The position numbers and the translations under genes are program-made. From Typha latifolia (Eukaryota > Streptophyta > Magnoliopsida > Poales > Typhaceae), in the NCBI GenBank assembly GCA_019914945.1, contig CM034107.1:7440001-7504000 (forward strand): a stretch of 64,000 bases of DNA, written 5' to 3'. The notes under the pieces were generated by a model. It searched no databases. It was not told where the DNA came from and worked only from the letters and a program-made list of their open reading frames with translations. Each line of letters starts with the position of its first letter. The stretch's first letter is position 1. Shown here one piece after another: positions 49,201-60,349 of this stretch.

Positions 49201-49647
49201 GGAGACTAGAAACTTCCAAGTAGTATTATATGACGCGGTATTCTCATTTCCCACTCTCATCATCCGTAATTCCAGTTGCACGCATTTGCTGCAAATCCAT
49301 GTATTTTAGCAACATCTTTAATTCACATAAAGTGATACATGATTTCATAATCAATTAATGGCTGCCGAGAATACCAACCAGGCGAAATTCCAGTGGTCTC
49401 TGCTACAGTACTATGTGACAGCTCAACCCACACAATACGGGGAAATATAAACTAAGCAATGTTTTAAATGTAGAAACAAAGAAATGCTCAATTTCACAGG
49501 GGGGCAACCTAGAGTAGCTTCATTTATTTAAAAAATAAAATGAAACCTTATAACGAAAAAGTCAAAGGCTCAAAATACATCCTAACCATAACTCTAGTAA
49601 TACATCCCTGCCAAAATGGTTTAGAACTTGAGTAATCCGAAGTCATC

Positions 49648-49770
49648 TCAATAAAAAGCCGCATTTATATATGTACAATAGGATGCAATCCACTGAGTTG
49701 CTTGATTGGCCTCGCTATATTCAAAAGTTGTGAAATTAGCTTTTAAGTTTTTGCAATCCTCAATTAAACC
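49648..49770 (-). pseudogene. RNase H-like domain fragment (RVT_3 type)
   Basis: On the minus strand, an open stretch reads GLIEDCKNLKANFTTFEY, then SEANQATQWIASYCTYINAA, ending in a stop. This is the C-terminal pattern of the plant RNase H-like (RVT_3) family found in LINE-derived sequences: (I/V)xDC..L...F, then R/SEANQ.A..(I/L)A. Nothing upstream keeps the frame, so it is a remnant. It lies between the kinase gene and repeat F copy 5. Confidence 0.55.
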
Positions 49771-49867
49771 TTTAATCCTCTAATCCTCAAGGGCTCATCA
49801 CTTGATTCATTTGTTGAACTTGACAGCATAAACTACTTGCCCTTAGGTGGTTAACCTCCTCTTACAT

Positions 49868-51346
49868 TAGCTGAAGGACACCCTCGACCCGGTATGGGCA
49901 CGTGCACACCCACCCATAGACCTACATGGCACGTGCAACGCACTTGATAAAATAGGTGGGGCTGTTACACACTAGATATATATATCTATGCTTATATAAT
50001 CCATCTCAAGATAGATCATGCTATTATCCAATAAATATGTTAGTATATATTATAGTTCAGCTAGATACGGCTTAGACCTGACCAATCCACATCGAAATAA
50101 ATAACTTTTGCTTTTGAAGAATAAAGATTTCTATCAGTCACGTTTGAATGCAGCATTCGAGCTCCTGCATACGTTCACAAATATAGAGAACGCATTTAGT
50201 ATGTTGAAACACGCTCGATCCACATTCGAATGCCTTGTTCAAACGCCTGCATATATTTGCACATACAAAAAAACGTATTTAGTGTGTTTGAACACGCTCA
50301 ACTCACGTTCGAACGCCTGCATATATTCACACATAACATATTTAGTGCGTTCGAACACTGACCTGCATTCGAATGTGATCGGTGAAACTGCATTATTTTC
50401 TACAGCTATCTTTTAATCGTTTTGCTTGTTAGGTTAGTCTCTAAATATGTGGAAGAAAATCTTATTGAGCAATTGATTAATTATTAAAGTTTTCTCTTCC
50501 TATACCTCTATCTTCTTCTTCCAACGACATCTATTATCGGACGTCGTTTCCTTCCCACTTCAATCTGACCGTGCCCCATTGCCTATCAAGGATCGGTCTA
50601 CCCTTTATCCTTTCGTCTAACTTAATGCTCTATCCCCACCATCGTTGTCATTGTCATCTACCAAAGCCGTAACCATTATTCAATCTTCCACTAATCATAT
50701 CCATCTTACCACCATCTAACTATCGGTCAGTATTTCCCTCATAACTTCTTATCTACACCTCCGATTGATGTAATTTTAATTGCGTTCCTTACTTCAAGAG
50801 GAACAATCCATAAAATTCTTAGATCTTTTGGATGGCTAGATCGCTTGCAGTTGTTCTCGAAAGTTTCATCCTAGATTGGATCTGAGTTGATTGATCGTAT
50901 CTCTTAAAGAGAGCCATCGTGATAGTATATCAATATCCAAGTTTACAATCATCATCATAGATTGCTATATCTAACAAACATAGGCCACGATAAACCATCA
51001 AGATACAACAAATACAACTAATACAATACCGTTCAACATGTACAATATTTCCTATTATGCAAAACATAGTCTAATATAGTGAAATACAAAAGTATACAAT
51101 GATACAACTCAATTTCTAAATAAGCTACCTTCTATACTATCTCATGTCTAACTTGCCTCATCTTTGCTATCTTTTCATGATCAAATTGCTATCAAGTGTC
51201 CCATATCTATTGGGGGTAGAAAAGAAAAAAAAATAAATGGAGTCATGAGCTAAAAACTTAATGAATAGAACTTACCCTGAATCAATGATGCCAAATAAAG
51301 AGTAAATTATGCACTAGATAGTATGAATTAGAAATGAGCATCATAA
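49868..51346 (+). repeat. Repeat F copy 5, interrupted
   Basis: The F head (gacccggtatgggcacgtgc..., 49878 on) is followed by the AT-rich part to about 50060, then solo LTR H, then F resumes at about 50933 (caatatccaag...; taggccacgataaaccatc; gggtagaaaagaaa). It ends at 51346, where E-type LTR sequence begins. The TGTAACACC start is lost. Confidence 0.7.
50061..50932 (+). repeat. Solo LTR H in repeat F
   Basis: An LTR related to B/C: TTCGAA cluster remnant (50135-50375, much decayed), taaatatgtgg at the TATA position (50436-50446), a CT-rich leader, and gatcgtatc near its end (50893-50901). Repeat F sequence is interrupted here and gtatat occurs on both sides (50043-50048 and 50925-50930). 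Boundaries are approximate. No internal sequence is present. Confidence 0.6.
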
Positions 51347-51722
51347 TACGATCTCCCCTTTAGGGGAAGGTTCAATCTATCTCGATTTTTAGATCCGGAT
51401 AGAATCTGACACGGAACTTTGAAAATAGATCCTGAAAGATGAAGCTATCAGATCAACGTGAAATTTTGATATGTCGTAGCCCTCTAAAAGAGCTTTCTAA
51501 TTTCAGGCGAATCGAACGATGGGATCTCGAGATACTGTCCGATTAGTAGACGAACATCATCTGTCTTTGGATCCATGGATGGAGGCACGAGATCCTTGAT
51601 GATGGTGGAGAATGGTGGACCGGCGATAATGGGGTGGCACCGGTGACTAAGTGGAGGTGGAAGGGTTATGGATGAAGAAATGGTTAGGGCAAAGTGATAG
51701 ATAGATTGAAAGAAGGGGGATC
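51347..51722 (-). repeat. B-type LTR, partial (left end of E)
   Basis: It starts aatacgatctcccctttagg and parallels the B LTR to the cacgagatcc block (51587-51596) and gaaagaaggggga, where it stops abruptly at 51722. The promoter half, with the palindrome cluster, is missing. Confidence 0.8.
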
Positions 51723-52409
51723 CAAGGTGGCATTCATATCCGTCTACATTGAGTCCACTTGGTCTCGAGTGGCCGAACCAATTGACTTAATGTTAGTTCA
51801 GCTATAGAAATCTGGTGCATCTGATTGCGCTCGGGAGGTTGAGCTAGATGTAGTTGGGGGATCCTGATTAGGTCCACCTAGTGACTCGAGTTAGGTTCAA
51901 CCAGTCGAACTGACTATTGGTTATGCTCATAATCGTTCTGCCCACTCCATGGATTAGGATCCAAGTCAAATGTGTCCTAGTATAAGCAAACTCGACTTAA
52001 GTCAAGTAGAGGGTTTTGATCAGGTCCCTTATTTGACTTAATTGAGTCCCCAAGACTAGAGATGACTCACACTTAACTTGACCCCTTTGGCTCTTAGGTC
52101 CAACCCAGCTCATGTCTAGCAATTCAACTTGGTCAAGCCCAACCATGTAGCCATCTTGAAATTCTAACCACTTAGGGTTTTCAAAAAAAATTTAATCCCT
52201 AATATTTCTCTTATAATTCCATCTCCATCAGTCGTTTCTATAGGAGTTGCCTTGGCACGTGGCAGCCATGGCTGAGCAGTGATTGCCTCCGATAGTTGCT
52301 CTGGCAAGGTTCCCGGCAATGTGGTGGCGATCGACGGTGATGGAAGGCCGAAGTTGGGCCAAAAAATAAAATCTTCATCTCCTTCTTCTCTATCCCATTG
52401 CAGCCACGG
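51723..52409. other. Unclassified sequence inside E
   Basis: Sequence rich in cgactt/gagtcc, comparable in style to 16090-16230, then a stretch (52325-52409) that is repeated with about 75% identity on the other side of the nested solo LTR (53461-53545: ...aaaatcttcatctccttctt...gcagccatggcaag). An open frame at 52164-52412 (minus) has no recognisable domain. Confidence 0.4.
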
Positions 52410-52414
52410 CAAGG

Positions 52415-53399
52415 TGATAGACTCTAATACTTTGATAGGTTATGATACCAAATTGTTAATCTCTGATATCAATTGATGGGCTCTGATACCACTTGTTAAG
52501 CTCTGATATTAAATTGATAGGCTTTGATACCAATTTGTTAAGGCTCTGATACCAATTTGATAATGCTCTGATACCAATTGATGGGATCTAGAACCAAAAA
52601 TAGGCTATGCTAAGATTCCTTCAAGATCTGAATGTATTACAAAAATCAGTCCGCGCAACTGTAGGAAACTATTCGTCAGATATTTTATGGTAGTCAGAAA
52701 ATTATGAAACTAACTGGGTTGGATCCACAACTTCCTGATCTACAACTTTTGTATTTACTTCCTTCGCATATGCGAACTGTAGCAGGGACGAAAACACGGA
52801 ATAACGTGGGTGATAGTGGTGGTGACGAGTGAAGTGGATGTTAGGCTTATGGATGGGTATGGAGATGAGGGTGGAGTGTGGAAGTGATTAAGGAAAGTAG
52901 ACGAGGGGAACGAAGTGGTCGAGATCCCAAAGAAGAGGGGTGACTCGATAGACGAGGGAGATTAAAAGCGAGGAGAAACCTTGCCAATGGTAGATGTGAA
53001 AGGATGGTGAAGAGGGAGGAGGGAGAAGTCTAGAGAGAAGATAGGACGCAAGAAATCAATAATCCAATAGCATAATGAAGTTGGCTGCCATCCACATATT
53101 TATAGAAGCTAACCAACAAGTTCTAAAACAATATGAAACCCTAATTCTAGAGGATTCCCGTCGATCGCGTTCAAATGCACTCAAAAAGCTCCTTCTCTGG
53201 ATTTGCGAACGCGACACGGACGTCTAAACGCGGGCTTTCACAAGGTGTTTGAACACGGGCGTTCACAAGGCATTCACAAGGCGTTCACAAGGGCATTTGA
53301 ACGCGACTCCACCTGCGTTCGAACGCGACCTATATGAATTTTATTTTTATGAAAATAAACACCTAATGCAATAAGAAAATATCCTAACTAAGTATATCA
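52415..53399 (-). repeat. Solo C LTR (C4) with an eight-unit PBS-like array
   Basis: A perfect 5-bp TSD, CAAGG (52410-52414 and 53400-53404), flanks TGATAGAC...TATATCA. The LTR therefore includes the array at 52420-52578: eight units of about 20 bp, each a version of (a/g)gctctgataccaattgata. The rest (52579-53399) matches other C LTRs, with a TATA box at 53097-53104 and a shortened palindrome cluster (53160-53330) upstream of it. At 985 bp it is the longest C LTR here. Confidence 0.9.
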
Positions 53400-53404
53400 C
53401 AAGG

Positions 53405-54360
53405 AGCCTTCGGCCATCTGGAATACGAAAATAGCTGCCGGCGAGGTCTCTCTTGGGGTGGCGGTGGTTGACTGCTGTGGAAGGCTGAGTTTGGTAAAAA
53501 GAAAATCTTCATCTCCTTCTTCTTCATTTAGTCGCAGCCATGGCAAGAAGCTTTCAACCATCTAGGTGAGAAAAGAAGTAGCCCATGAGGTCTTTACGAG
53601 GCTGTCAGCGGCCGATGCTGCCATGGGTGGAAGATTGAGGCCTTCTCCTTTGAGTTGTAGCTCGACGGGGAGCGGCAACGTCATCGCCGGTGACGACGTT
53701 GTCGTGGTTGACCGTTGATCGACTAAGGAGAATAGTGGAAGGTCGCTAGAGGCCATACGTGATTTCTTCCTGGTTGCTAACTCGTCGTGGTTGCATAGGG
53801 AGGTGGTGTAAGGCGGCCCAAGTGCCGGAACTTGCGGTTCTGGATCATCTCCCTCACCACCGATGAGGATTACCGATGAGGGATATCCGGCGGCCGTGTG
53901 GTTTTCCTCCATTCAACAGTGGTTTGCACGATTGTCGACTCGTCGAATAACTCCCTTCTGACGTCCAAAGAACCTTTCCAATTGTCGGACTCGCTAGAGG
54001 AAACTGCTGCCTTGAAGCCAAACTCTTCGCCGTTTCCGTAGGGACCGGGAAGGGTGTAGCCAGCCTTTCGCGGCTTGTCGGCGAGGTCTCCGGTGAATGG
54101 GAAGATGTGGAGGTTCCGAGGGCTGCTATAATAGTTGAGGATCCATTGTAGCCGACAGCAATTCGTTGTGGCTGGCCATGGGTCAGGGTGTAGAAGCTTA
54201 ATCTTGCTAGATAGTCGAACTCTCCTCTATTTTTGTAGGGAACAGGGAGGCCATGGAGGATGTTGGGTATGCTGTAGAGGGCTCCCCATGCTGCCTTGTG
54301 ATTGCCATGCTTGTTGAAGAAAGTTTTGGCCACGCCACTATAGCGTTGGTTGATCTCCGG
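53405..54360 (-). other. Captured or unknown sequence in E
   Basis: Two overlapping long open stretches on the minus strand look coding by composition but are in different frames. One, from 54360, reads PEINQRYSGVAKTFFNKHGN and on to about 54100. The other, about 54130-53870, reads FPFTGDLADKPRKAGYTL, then GPYGNGEEFGFKA, and ends near 53872. A frameshift near 54125 would join them, and the first stretch follows the WW-domain ORF after one in-frame stop (54361). I do not recognise a domain. They may be more of the captured gene or another gene piece. Confidence 0.4.
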
Positions 54361-54744
54361 CTAAAGTCGTGAGTTGTGACCTTGTTTGACGCTATATGGT
54401 GAAGTGTCATATTCGTATGCTGGTGTCCGTTGCCGTGACGGCTCCTTCTGGGTGGTGTTCTGGGGATTGAACACAACTCGTCCCCTCTTGTCGATATACG
54501 CATACGCGGTGGTGGCCTTGCTGTAAAGCACCTGCATCCAGGGAGACCACCATGACATTCGCACAGAGATTTTGGGCTCCTCCCATTGTATAACTTGAGT
54601 CTTTGTGTTCCAGAAGAAGAGGTATCCCGTCTCATCGTCGATCAAGGCCTTCCAAGGCTTCGGCAAGTCTGTATCGATCGGTGCATATCTCGGGCTTTTT
54701 GGATAAGCCAACGTCCTTGACATTGGTGCATTCCCGATCGCCAT
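54361..54744 (-). pseudogene. Gag-fused WW domain, captured from a helicase-like gene
   Basis: A 127-codon frame starts with gag-derived MAIGNAPMS, then PRYAPIDTDLPKPWKALIDD, then ETGYLFFWNTKTQVIQWEEP. This is a WW domain (54666-54574): W31, the aromatic trio YLFFW, W54 and P57. The PRYAP...LPKPWK lead-in is the pattern found before the WW domain of plant DEAD-box RNA helicases of the RH14/RH40/RH46 (DB10) group. The part from residue 58 on (VRMSWWSPWMQVLYSKAT...) is not recognised. The frame is the one gag has in B1 at GNAPM, so the join is in frame with gag. No helicase domain follows. WW identity is fairly sure; the donor gene is an inference. Confidence 0.7.
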
Positions 54745-54971
54745 AGCTTCTCTTGTCGTCCGTATTCCCTGCTCATCTCCATCATCATCTAGTTATTGAT
54801 GGCCATTTGTTCGGAAAGAGATCCAATCATGGCATAAATGCTACACTCTTCCCTATTCAGATTTGGTCGGGCGGTTCCGTGGGTGAAAGATCCCACAGCC
54901 GTTTCCCCCTCCTATATTAAGAGAATCTCTTCTTCATCTCACCGTGCAGCCATGGCTCTGGTTGTCGTCAT
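54745..54971 (-). pseudogene. E gag start
   Basis: Gag begins MTTTRAMAAR at 54971, then a TGA; the acidic stretch and the AINN segment follow, then a TAG at about 54790-54792, the same position as the first TAG in B2. One indel before MAIGNAP puts the downstream part in another frame. Homology to B1 gag stops after the AATGCACCAATG at about 54730. Confidence 0.8.
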
Positions 54972-55012
54972 AGGAAACGTGTGTCCGAGAAACAGTGGCT
55001 CTGATACCAGCT

Positions 55013-55096
55013 TGATACGATCTCCCCTTTAGGCGAAGGTTCAATCTATCCCAATTTTCAGATCTGGACAGGATCTAACACGGAACTTTGAAAATG
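55013..55096 (-). repeat. E 5' LTR remnant
   Basis: TGATACGATCTCCCCTTTAG at 55013 is the 3' end of a B-type LTR in element orientation; homology is lost at about 55096, where repeat F copy 6 begins. The PBS is directly to the left (tggctctgataccagct, 54996-55012). Confidence 0.8.
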
Positions 55097-57282
55097 GATT
55101 CCCTTTACCCTTCTCTCTCTCTCTCTCTCTTAACCACCTCTCTCAAGCTCTCTCTTTCTCTCCTTCTCTTACTGACATTGGCCTACCGCTGTCGTCGTCG
55201 CCGTTGCCGCCGCCACTGCCGTTGTCGTCGTCACCGTTACTGACATTGTCCTTCCCTTCTCTTCTTCTTCTTCTTCTTCTTCTTCTTCTTCTTCTTCTTC
55301 TTCTTCTTCTTCTTCCTCCTTTAGTTTTACCACTTCTCTCGCAACACCTATCTAAATTACTTATTTTATTTAATTAATCTAAATTAGATTTTTAGATATT
55401 TAAAATTTTTAGGAATATATATATATAAAGTAACATCGTTATTAGACAAGTGTAATTAGTGTAATTTCAGTTAATTATAATTATAGATATTTGTGCATAA
55501 ATATACTTTTAACTTCATATATTTTTATTAGGTTAATACATGTCTTTATATATATATACAACTTATTATACATTATTATGCATGTAATAAAATAGTAGGC
55601 TTACTTAATGTTTATATTACATGATTAAATAAAGATTATTTTATATGCGACTCTTAATTGGTTTAGTAAGAGTAGTAGTCACAAAATAATTAAAGTATAA
55701 TTAAATAATATATGTGCTAATATTTTAAATTGTATTATTGTACATGTAGCTCTTTTACATTTTTTTATCAAAAGCGAGTGATTATTATATACTTAATATA
55801 TAATTAGCAAACTAAGATTTTATAAATAAATCTAAAATTAGAATAATAACATATTAATGTTATTATAATTAAATATATGATATAAATCAAATCATTTAAT
55901 AAAAAATAAAAGAAGAAATTCTAAACCTAATAAATCATCATATGTTACACAAACGGATCCTAAATGGATAAATAACTAACTTTATATTACCTAAACGTTT
56001 TCAGATCTGAACCTCCTTATTTGAGACCCCATAGACCTAGCTGGTGATGAGTTGACACTCGGTTGACAGATGTGCGAGATACGTAGTTTGTGTCTTCTAA
56101 TTAGACTGTGATTACTCTTATCCCCTAGACGCCTTTCTCAAATTAGGATATATTATATAATGATGTATATGCATATTTTGACCTCCAGCATGATTATATG
56201 GCTTTATCTAAAGATGATTTCAGTCGAGCATATTTTATCATGCATTTGATTAGGCTAATCTAGGATATGAGTACATTGGTGATATATAGAGATGATTAGA
56301 GATGACTATCTTGTTATAGTTTTATGTTGAGATGTTATCTATCATGAGTGTGCATGTGATAGACTAGCAAGGGTATGCATGTGTTAGATACATAGTTGGA
56401 GATTGCATTATATTATTTTCTTTTTAACTTTTTTCCCACCTAAATTCTTGAGTTGCATAATCTGTTGTAGTATTAAATATATGCATATGATCTATCATAT
56501 AATAGAAAATCATGAAATACTTGTGTATGTGATGTGATGGCAGGAACAGTATCTGGTCCGGACTGGTACTAGAAAGACTCTTAGTGTATGGCAAAGTATG
56601 ATGATGGCTGATGGTTGTACTCTTAGTGTATGACAGGGTACAACTATCATTGATATACCCTTAGCGTATGATAGGGTATAATTATTTACTAAGATACCCT
56701 TAGCGTATGACAGGGTATGATTTATCTCTAGAGATACTCTTAGCGTATGACAGAGTATGCTCCGAGCTTGTGGCATGATGTGTATTGAGTTTGGGGCTGG
56801 GTACCGTAGTCTAGTATGGTGGATGATATTCAGAGTTGAGACGGATGACTATGATAGTGAGAAATATGTGGATTGTATCTGACTTTGACATATATGATAT
56901 CAAGTAGTTTGCATGCATCATGCATCGATACTGATATTACTATTATCACTGGATTATGATTGTTATACTTCATATATTGTTATATTAGGTGATGTTATAT
57001 TATAATTTCATTATGAGATATATTTTAGTTGAGGACATAATATGCTCATTCATGAGAATTGATTACATTTATATATATGTTATCAAAGATACATATATAC
57101 ATGTTCATACATGACATCATACTCTTTGTTTGGCATCAGCGATTCAAGGTAAGATCTATTCACTGAGCCTTTAGCTCATGACTCTAACCCCGTAAGATAT
57201 GTGGTAGCAACTTGAGATATCTTAAGAAAATATTTAGAGTGATGATGAGATGGGCTATAGATGTAAGACAGTATAGACTTTT
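55097..57282 (-). repeat. Repeat F copy 6, inverted
   Basis: This is the reverse complement of F from its GC-rich/GA-rich end (CT runs at 55108-55170, then gtcgtcgtcgccgttgccgcc) through the AT-rich middle to about 57282, where gag sequence begins. The F head is missing. A tandem of taaggg-type units near 56575-56760 (ctcttagcgtatgacagggtat repeated about five times) parallels the same region of the other copies. Confidence 0.75.
55261..55312. repeat. (TTC)n microsatellite
   Basis: About 17 uninterrupted TTC units, at the place in F copy 6 that matches the (GAA)n of copy 2. Confidence 0.95.
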
Positions 57283-57381
57283 CAAAATTCCAAGGCGGTG
57301 ATCCAACGGATTGGGCAGACTTTTGTAAGAGGATTACACGCAGATTTGAGACAGCAGCATGTGAAAATTTTGCAGCCACAT
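57283..57381 (+). pseudogene. C-type gag core fragment
   Basis: The sequence ttttcaaaattccaaggcgg (DFSKFQGGDPTDWADF-like) matches C3 gag at 40706-40760 and then, after a deletion, 40888-40960. It ends at the LTR of C5. It is the plus-strand target into which C5 was inserted, or a rearranged piece. Confidence 0.75.
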
Positions 57382-58292
57382 TGTTAAGCTCTGATACCAA
57401 ATTGATAGGCTCTAATACTAATGATAAGCTCTGATACCACTTGATAAGATCTGGAACCAAAGATAGGCTATGCTACAATTCCTTCAAAATCTAAATGTAT
57501 TACAGGAATCAGTCCGCGCAACTGTGGAAAACTATTTGTCAGATATTCTCTGGTAGTTAGAAAATTACGAAACTAATTGGGTTAGATACGTAACTTCCTG
57601 ATATACAACTTTTGTATTTATGCCCTTCACAGAGTCGAACTATAGCAGGAACAAAAATATGGAATAACGTGGGTGATGGTGGTGGTGACGGGTGGAGTGG
57701 ATGTTAGGATTATGGATGTGTATGGAGATGAAGGCGGATGGTGGATGGTGGATAGTGGATGGTGGATATGATTAAGGGAAATAGACGAAGGGAACGAAGT
57801 GGTCGAGATTCCAAAGAAGAGGGGTGGCTCGATAGTTGAGGGAGATTAGAAGTTAGGAGAAACCTTGCCAATGGTAGAGGTGAAACAATGGTGAAGAGGG
57901 AGGAGGGAGATTAGGGTAGATAGATGATAGAGAGGCAAGAAAATAATAATCCAATTGCATAATGATGTTGGCTGCTATCCACATATTTATAGAGGCTAGC
58001 CAACAAGTCCTAAAATAATATAAAACCCTAATTCTAGAGGATTCCCGTCGATAGCGTTCAAATGCGCTCGATCGCGTTCGAACGTGCCCAATCGCGTTCG
58101 AACGCACCAAAAAACGTTCTCTCTATGTGTGAACGCACTATATGCGTTCACTGTATTTGCAAACTTGATGCAGGCGGTCGCAAGGGCATTCGAACGTGAC
58201 CCCTCTTGCGTTTGAACGTGACTTAGAGGAATTTTATTTTAAAGAAAATAAATAACTAATGCAATAAGAAAAGATCATAACTAAGTGTATCA
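57382..58292 (-). repeat. C5 3' LTR with three PBS-like units
   Basis: It ends gtgtatca at 58292 next to a polypurine tract complement (gcccaccacgcttcccc). The TATA box is at 57984-57991, and the palindrome cluster at 58050-58225 (three TTCGAA). The left end is three units (aagctctgataccaaattgata type, 57386-57441). TG at 57382 is my boundary guess. Confidence 0.8.
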
Positions 58293-60349
58293 GCCCACCA
58301 CGCTTCCCCAACCTTGCCCTCAAGGTGAAAAGTCAGGGAAACGCTCCAAAATGTCAGTCTCCAACTCCCATGTCATCTCATCGGATGGCTTGCCGAGCTA
58401 GTCAACTAGAATTTTCATCTCCAATCTGGTACCATGTCGTCGTTGGTGCCTACCAAGTATACGAACTGGCTCTACGATCTCTATCTCATCCAATGGCTCC
58501 GGTAGAACTGGTCCAACGATCCCATGATCTCTAATCCGCTCCCTCAGCAATGAAACATGGAAGACAGGATGCATTCTCGACCCCTCTGGTCGCTTCAAAC
58601 GATATGCAATCGGACCAATATGCTCCAACACCCAAAATAGACCAAAGTAGTGATAAGCTAACTTTTGGTTACGCATCGGTCGCAAGGTCACCTGTCAATA
58701 CGGTTGCACCCTCACAAACACCCAACTGCCGATGTTGAACTCCTCCTCCCTATTACTACGATCATAAACTTGCTTCATGCGGTTATGTGGTTTTGAGCAA
58801 GTTTAAAACAATATAAAACCCCTGTGGCTTCTCAAACAGTCCAGAAAAGTTATCTAATAAATTAGACAATTCAATGGTAGTACCTGATCTCATTTGAGGC
58901 TCATCTCTTGCTAGTCCTAACTGAAAAAGATAGGCCAAATCATATGCACAAGGCAGTCCATAGGCTGCATCGTAGGAATCGGTGAAGACCGAACACCATC
59001 CAGCCGCACATCTTTATTTCCTTGTTTAAATTTCATCCACATGCTCCGGAAATCAAATATGATGGGTCCCAAACTCTATAACCACTAAGCACCAAGGGCA
59101 ATGTTCACTCCTCGCAGCGCCAATGGAAACAAGTCCACAATGATGTCGTGTCCTTATACCCGTATATCGACCGGCGACATAAGCTCTCCGCCTTAAGCTT
59201 CGTGCCGTCTCCAATAGCAACATCAAATCCCATGGTCGGTTCGACATCCAAATCCAATCTCCTCACTAGCCTCTCATCTAGAAAGTTGTGTACTCCCCGA
59301 ATCGATGAGGATGTGCACACAATGCTTTCTAATGAGTCCGTCTACTCGTAACGTCCTCGGCATGGAAGTACTCAAATATACATGCATCGATATTTCAGCT
59401 TGGATATCTACCTCTATGCCCTCCTCAACGATCTCCTCATGGACCTCCTCTAGACACTCTCCATCATCAAAAACATTATCATCCTCCTCAAGACCATCTA
59501 TAAGCATCACACTGCCGATCGGTTTAGAACACCGATGACTGAGGGTGAAATCCTCATCACATCGAAAGCAAAGACCCTTCGCTCTTCGCTCCTCCACTTG
59601 GGCAGGTATGAGAGTTTAAATGGGGGGTCTTGTGCCTCCTCTAACATCAGAAGAAGGTCTCAAAGGTGGTCGTGGTCTAGTACTCGCAGCAGCTGTTTTT
59701 GAAACCGCAAAATTTCTAACCGGCGTTCTTGGTGCAAACCGCCCATCTCGATTGCCCCAATTGGTTTTCGCTACCATCTTTAGAGCCTTATGTTTTCGCT
59801 CCATCCTCACGGCCTCCTCAAGAGTAGTAGGACAAAGAGCACGAATATCTGCCTGAATCTTATCTCACAGCCCTGAAATAAATGTGCTCATTAATGTCGG
59901 TTTGGGCCAAGGTGGTTCACAATGACTATTAACTCTTTCAAACTCAACTTGGTACTCCAATACGGTCGTCCTTTGAACCATCTTACTTAATGTGGCAGAA
60001 AAATCTTTATATGTCGTTGTTCCAAATCAGCGTGTAATTCTCCTATAAAAATCAGCCCATCCGATAAATCCTCCACCATGAATAATCGATCTATACCAAT
60101 GCAATGCCGTTCCTTGGAGGTGAAAACTTGCCATCTGGACCTTTGCATTTTCCACTATACACTGACAATCAAAATATTATTCAACTAGAAACACCCAATC
60201 CATTGGGAAATTAAGTGTGCAGTTCTCCCCCGAATAGCATTATTGGGTTCGCGAAAGATCCTTAGTTCAGGTCTAAACCTTTGTGCAAGTTGATCCCCTT
60301 TTCTAAATCTTCGAGCACATCCATCACCATCACCAAAGGGATCAATCTC
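58293..60349 (-). pseudogene. C5 gag, protease and integrase tail, broken
   Basis: Gag core and tail (EPNNAIRGRTAHL; TNWGNRDGRFAPRTP), zinc knuckle CFRCDEDFTLSHRC, protease (AEISMHVYLSTSMPRTLRV; ILIDSGSTQ with Asp-Ser-Gly; FDVAIGDGTKLKAESLC), pre-RT (FEKPQGF-like near 58840), then a jump at about 58800 to late integrase ([42 protein letters not shown]). Frameshifts break protease near 59290 and elsewhere. The jump removes about 2.5 kb compared with C3 plus C2. Confidence 0.85.

Larger units (their letters stand above)
51347..55096 (-). mobile_element. Element E: B-type element with captured sequence
   Basis: At the right, a piece of B-type LTR (55013-55096), a PBS (agctggtatcagagcc on the minus strand, just left of 55013) and a B-type gag start (54971). 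After about 75 codons, gag is fused to non-retroviral sequence including a WW domain. At the left, a partial B-type LTR (51347-51722) in the same orientation could be the 3' LTR. A solo C LTR (52415-53399) is nested inside. Treating these parts as one element is an inference from order and orientation. Confidence 0.6.
57382..60349 (-). mobile_element. Element C5: family C with deleted pol centre
   Basis: On the minus strand: gag (60349-59620), protease (59600-59000), pre-RT (to about 58810), then directly integrase C-terminus and chromodomain-like tail (58790-58320), polypurine tract, and LTR (58292-57382). RT, RNase H and the integrase core are missing. The 5' end is cut at 60349 by a Sirevirus-like LTR. 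Confidence 0.85.

Noticed and set aside
49361..49453. 30-codon open frame MAAENTNQAKFQWSLLQYYV... on the plus strand
   Set aside because: Too short, no domain, and next to LINE-like remnants.
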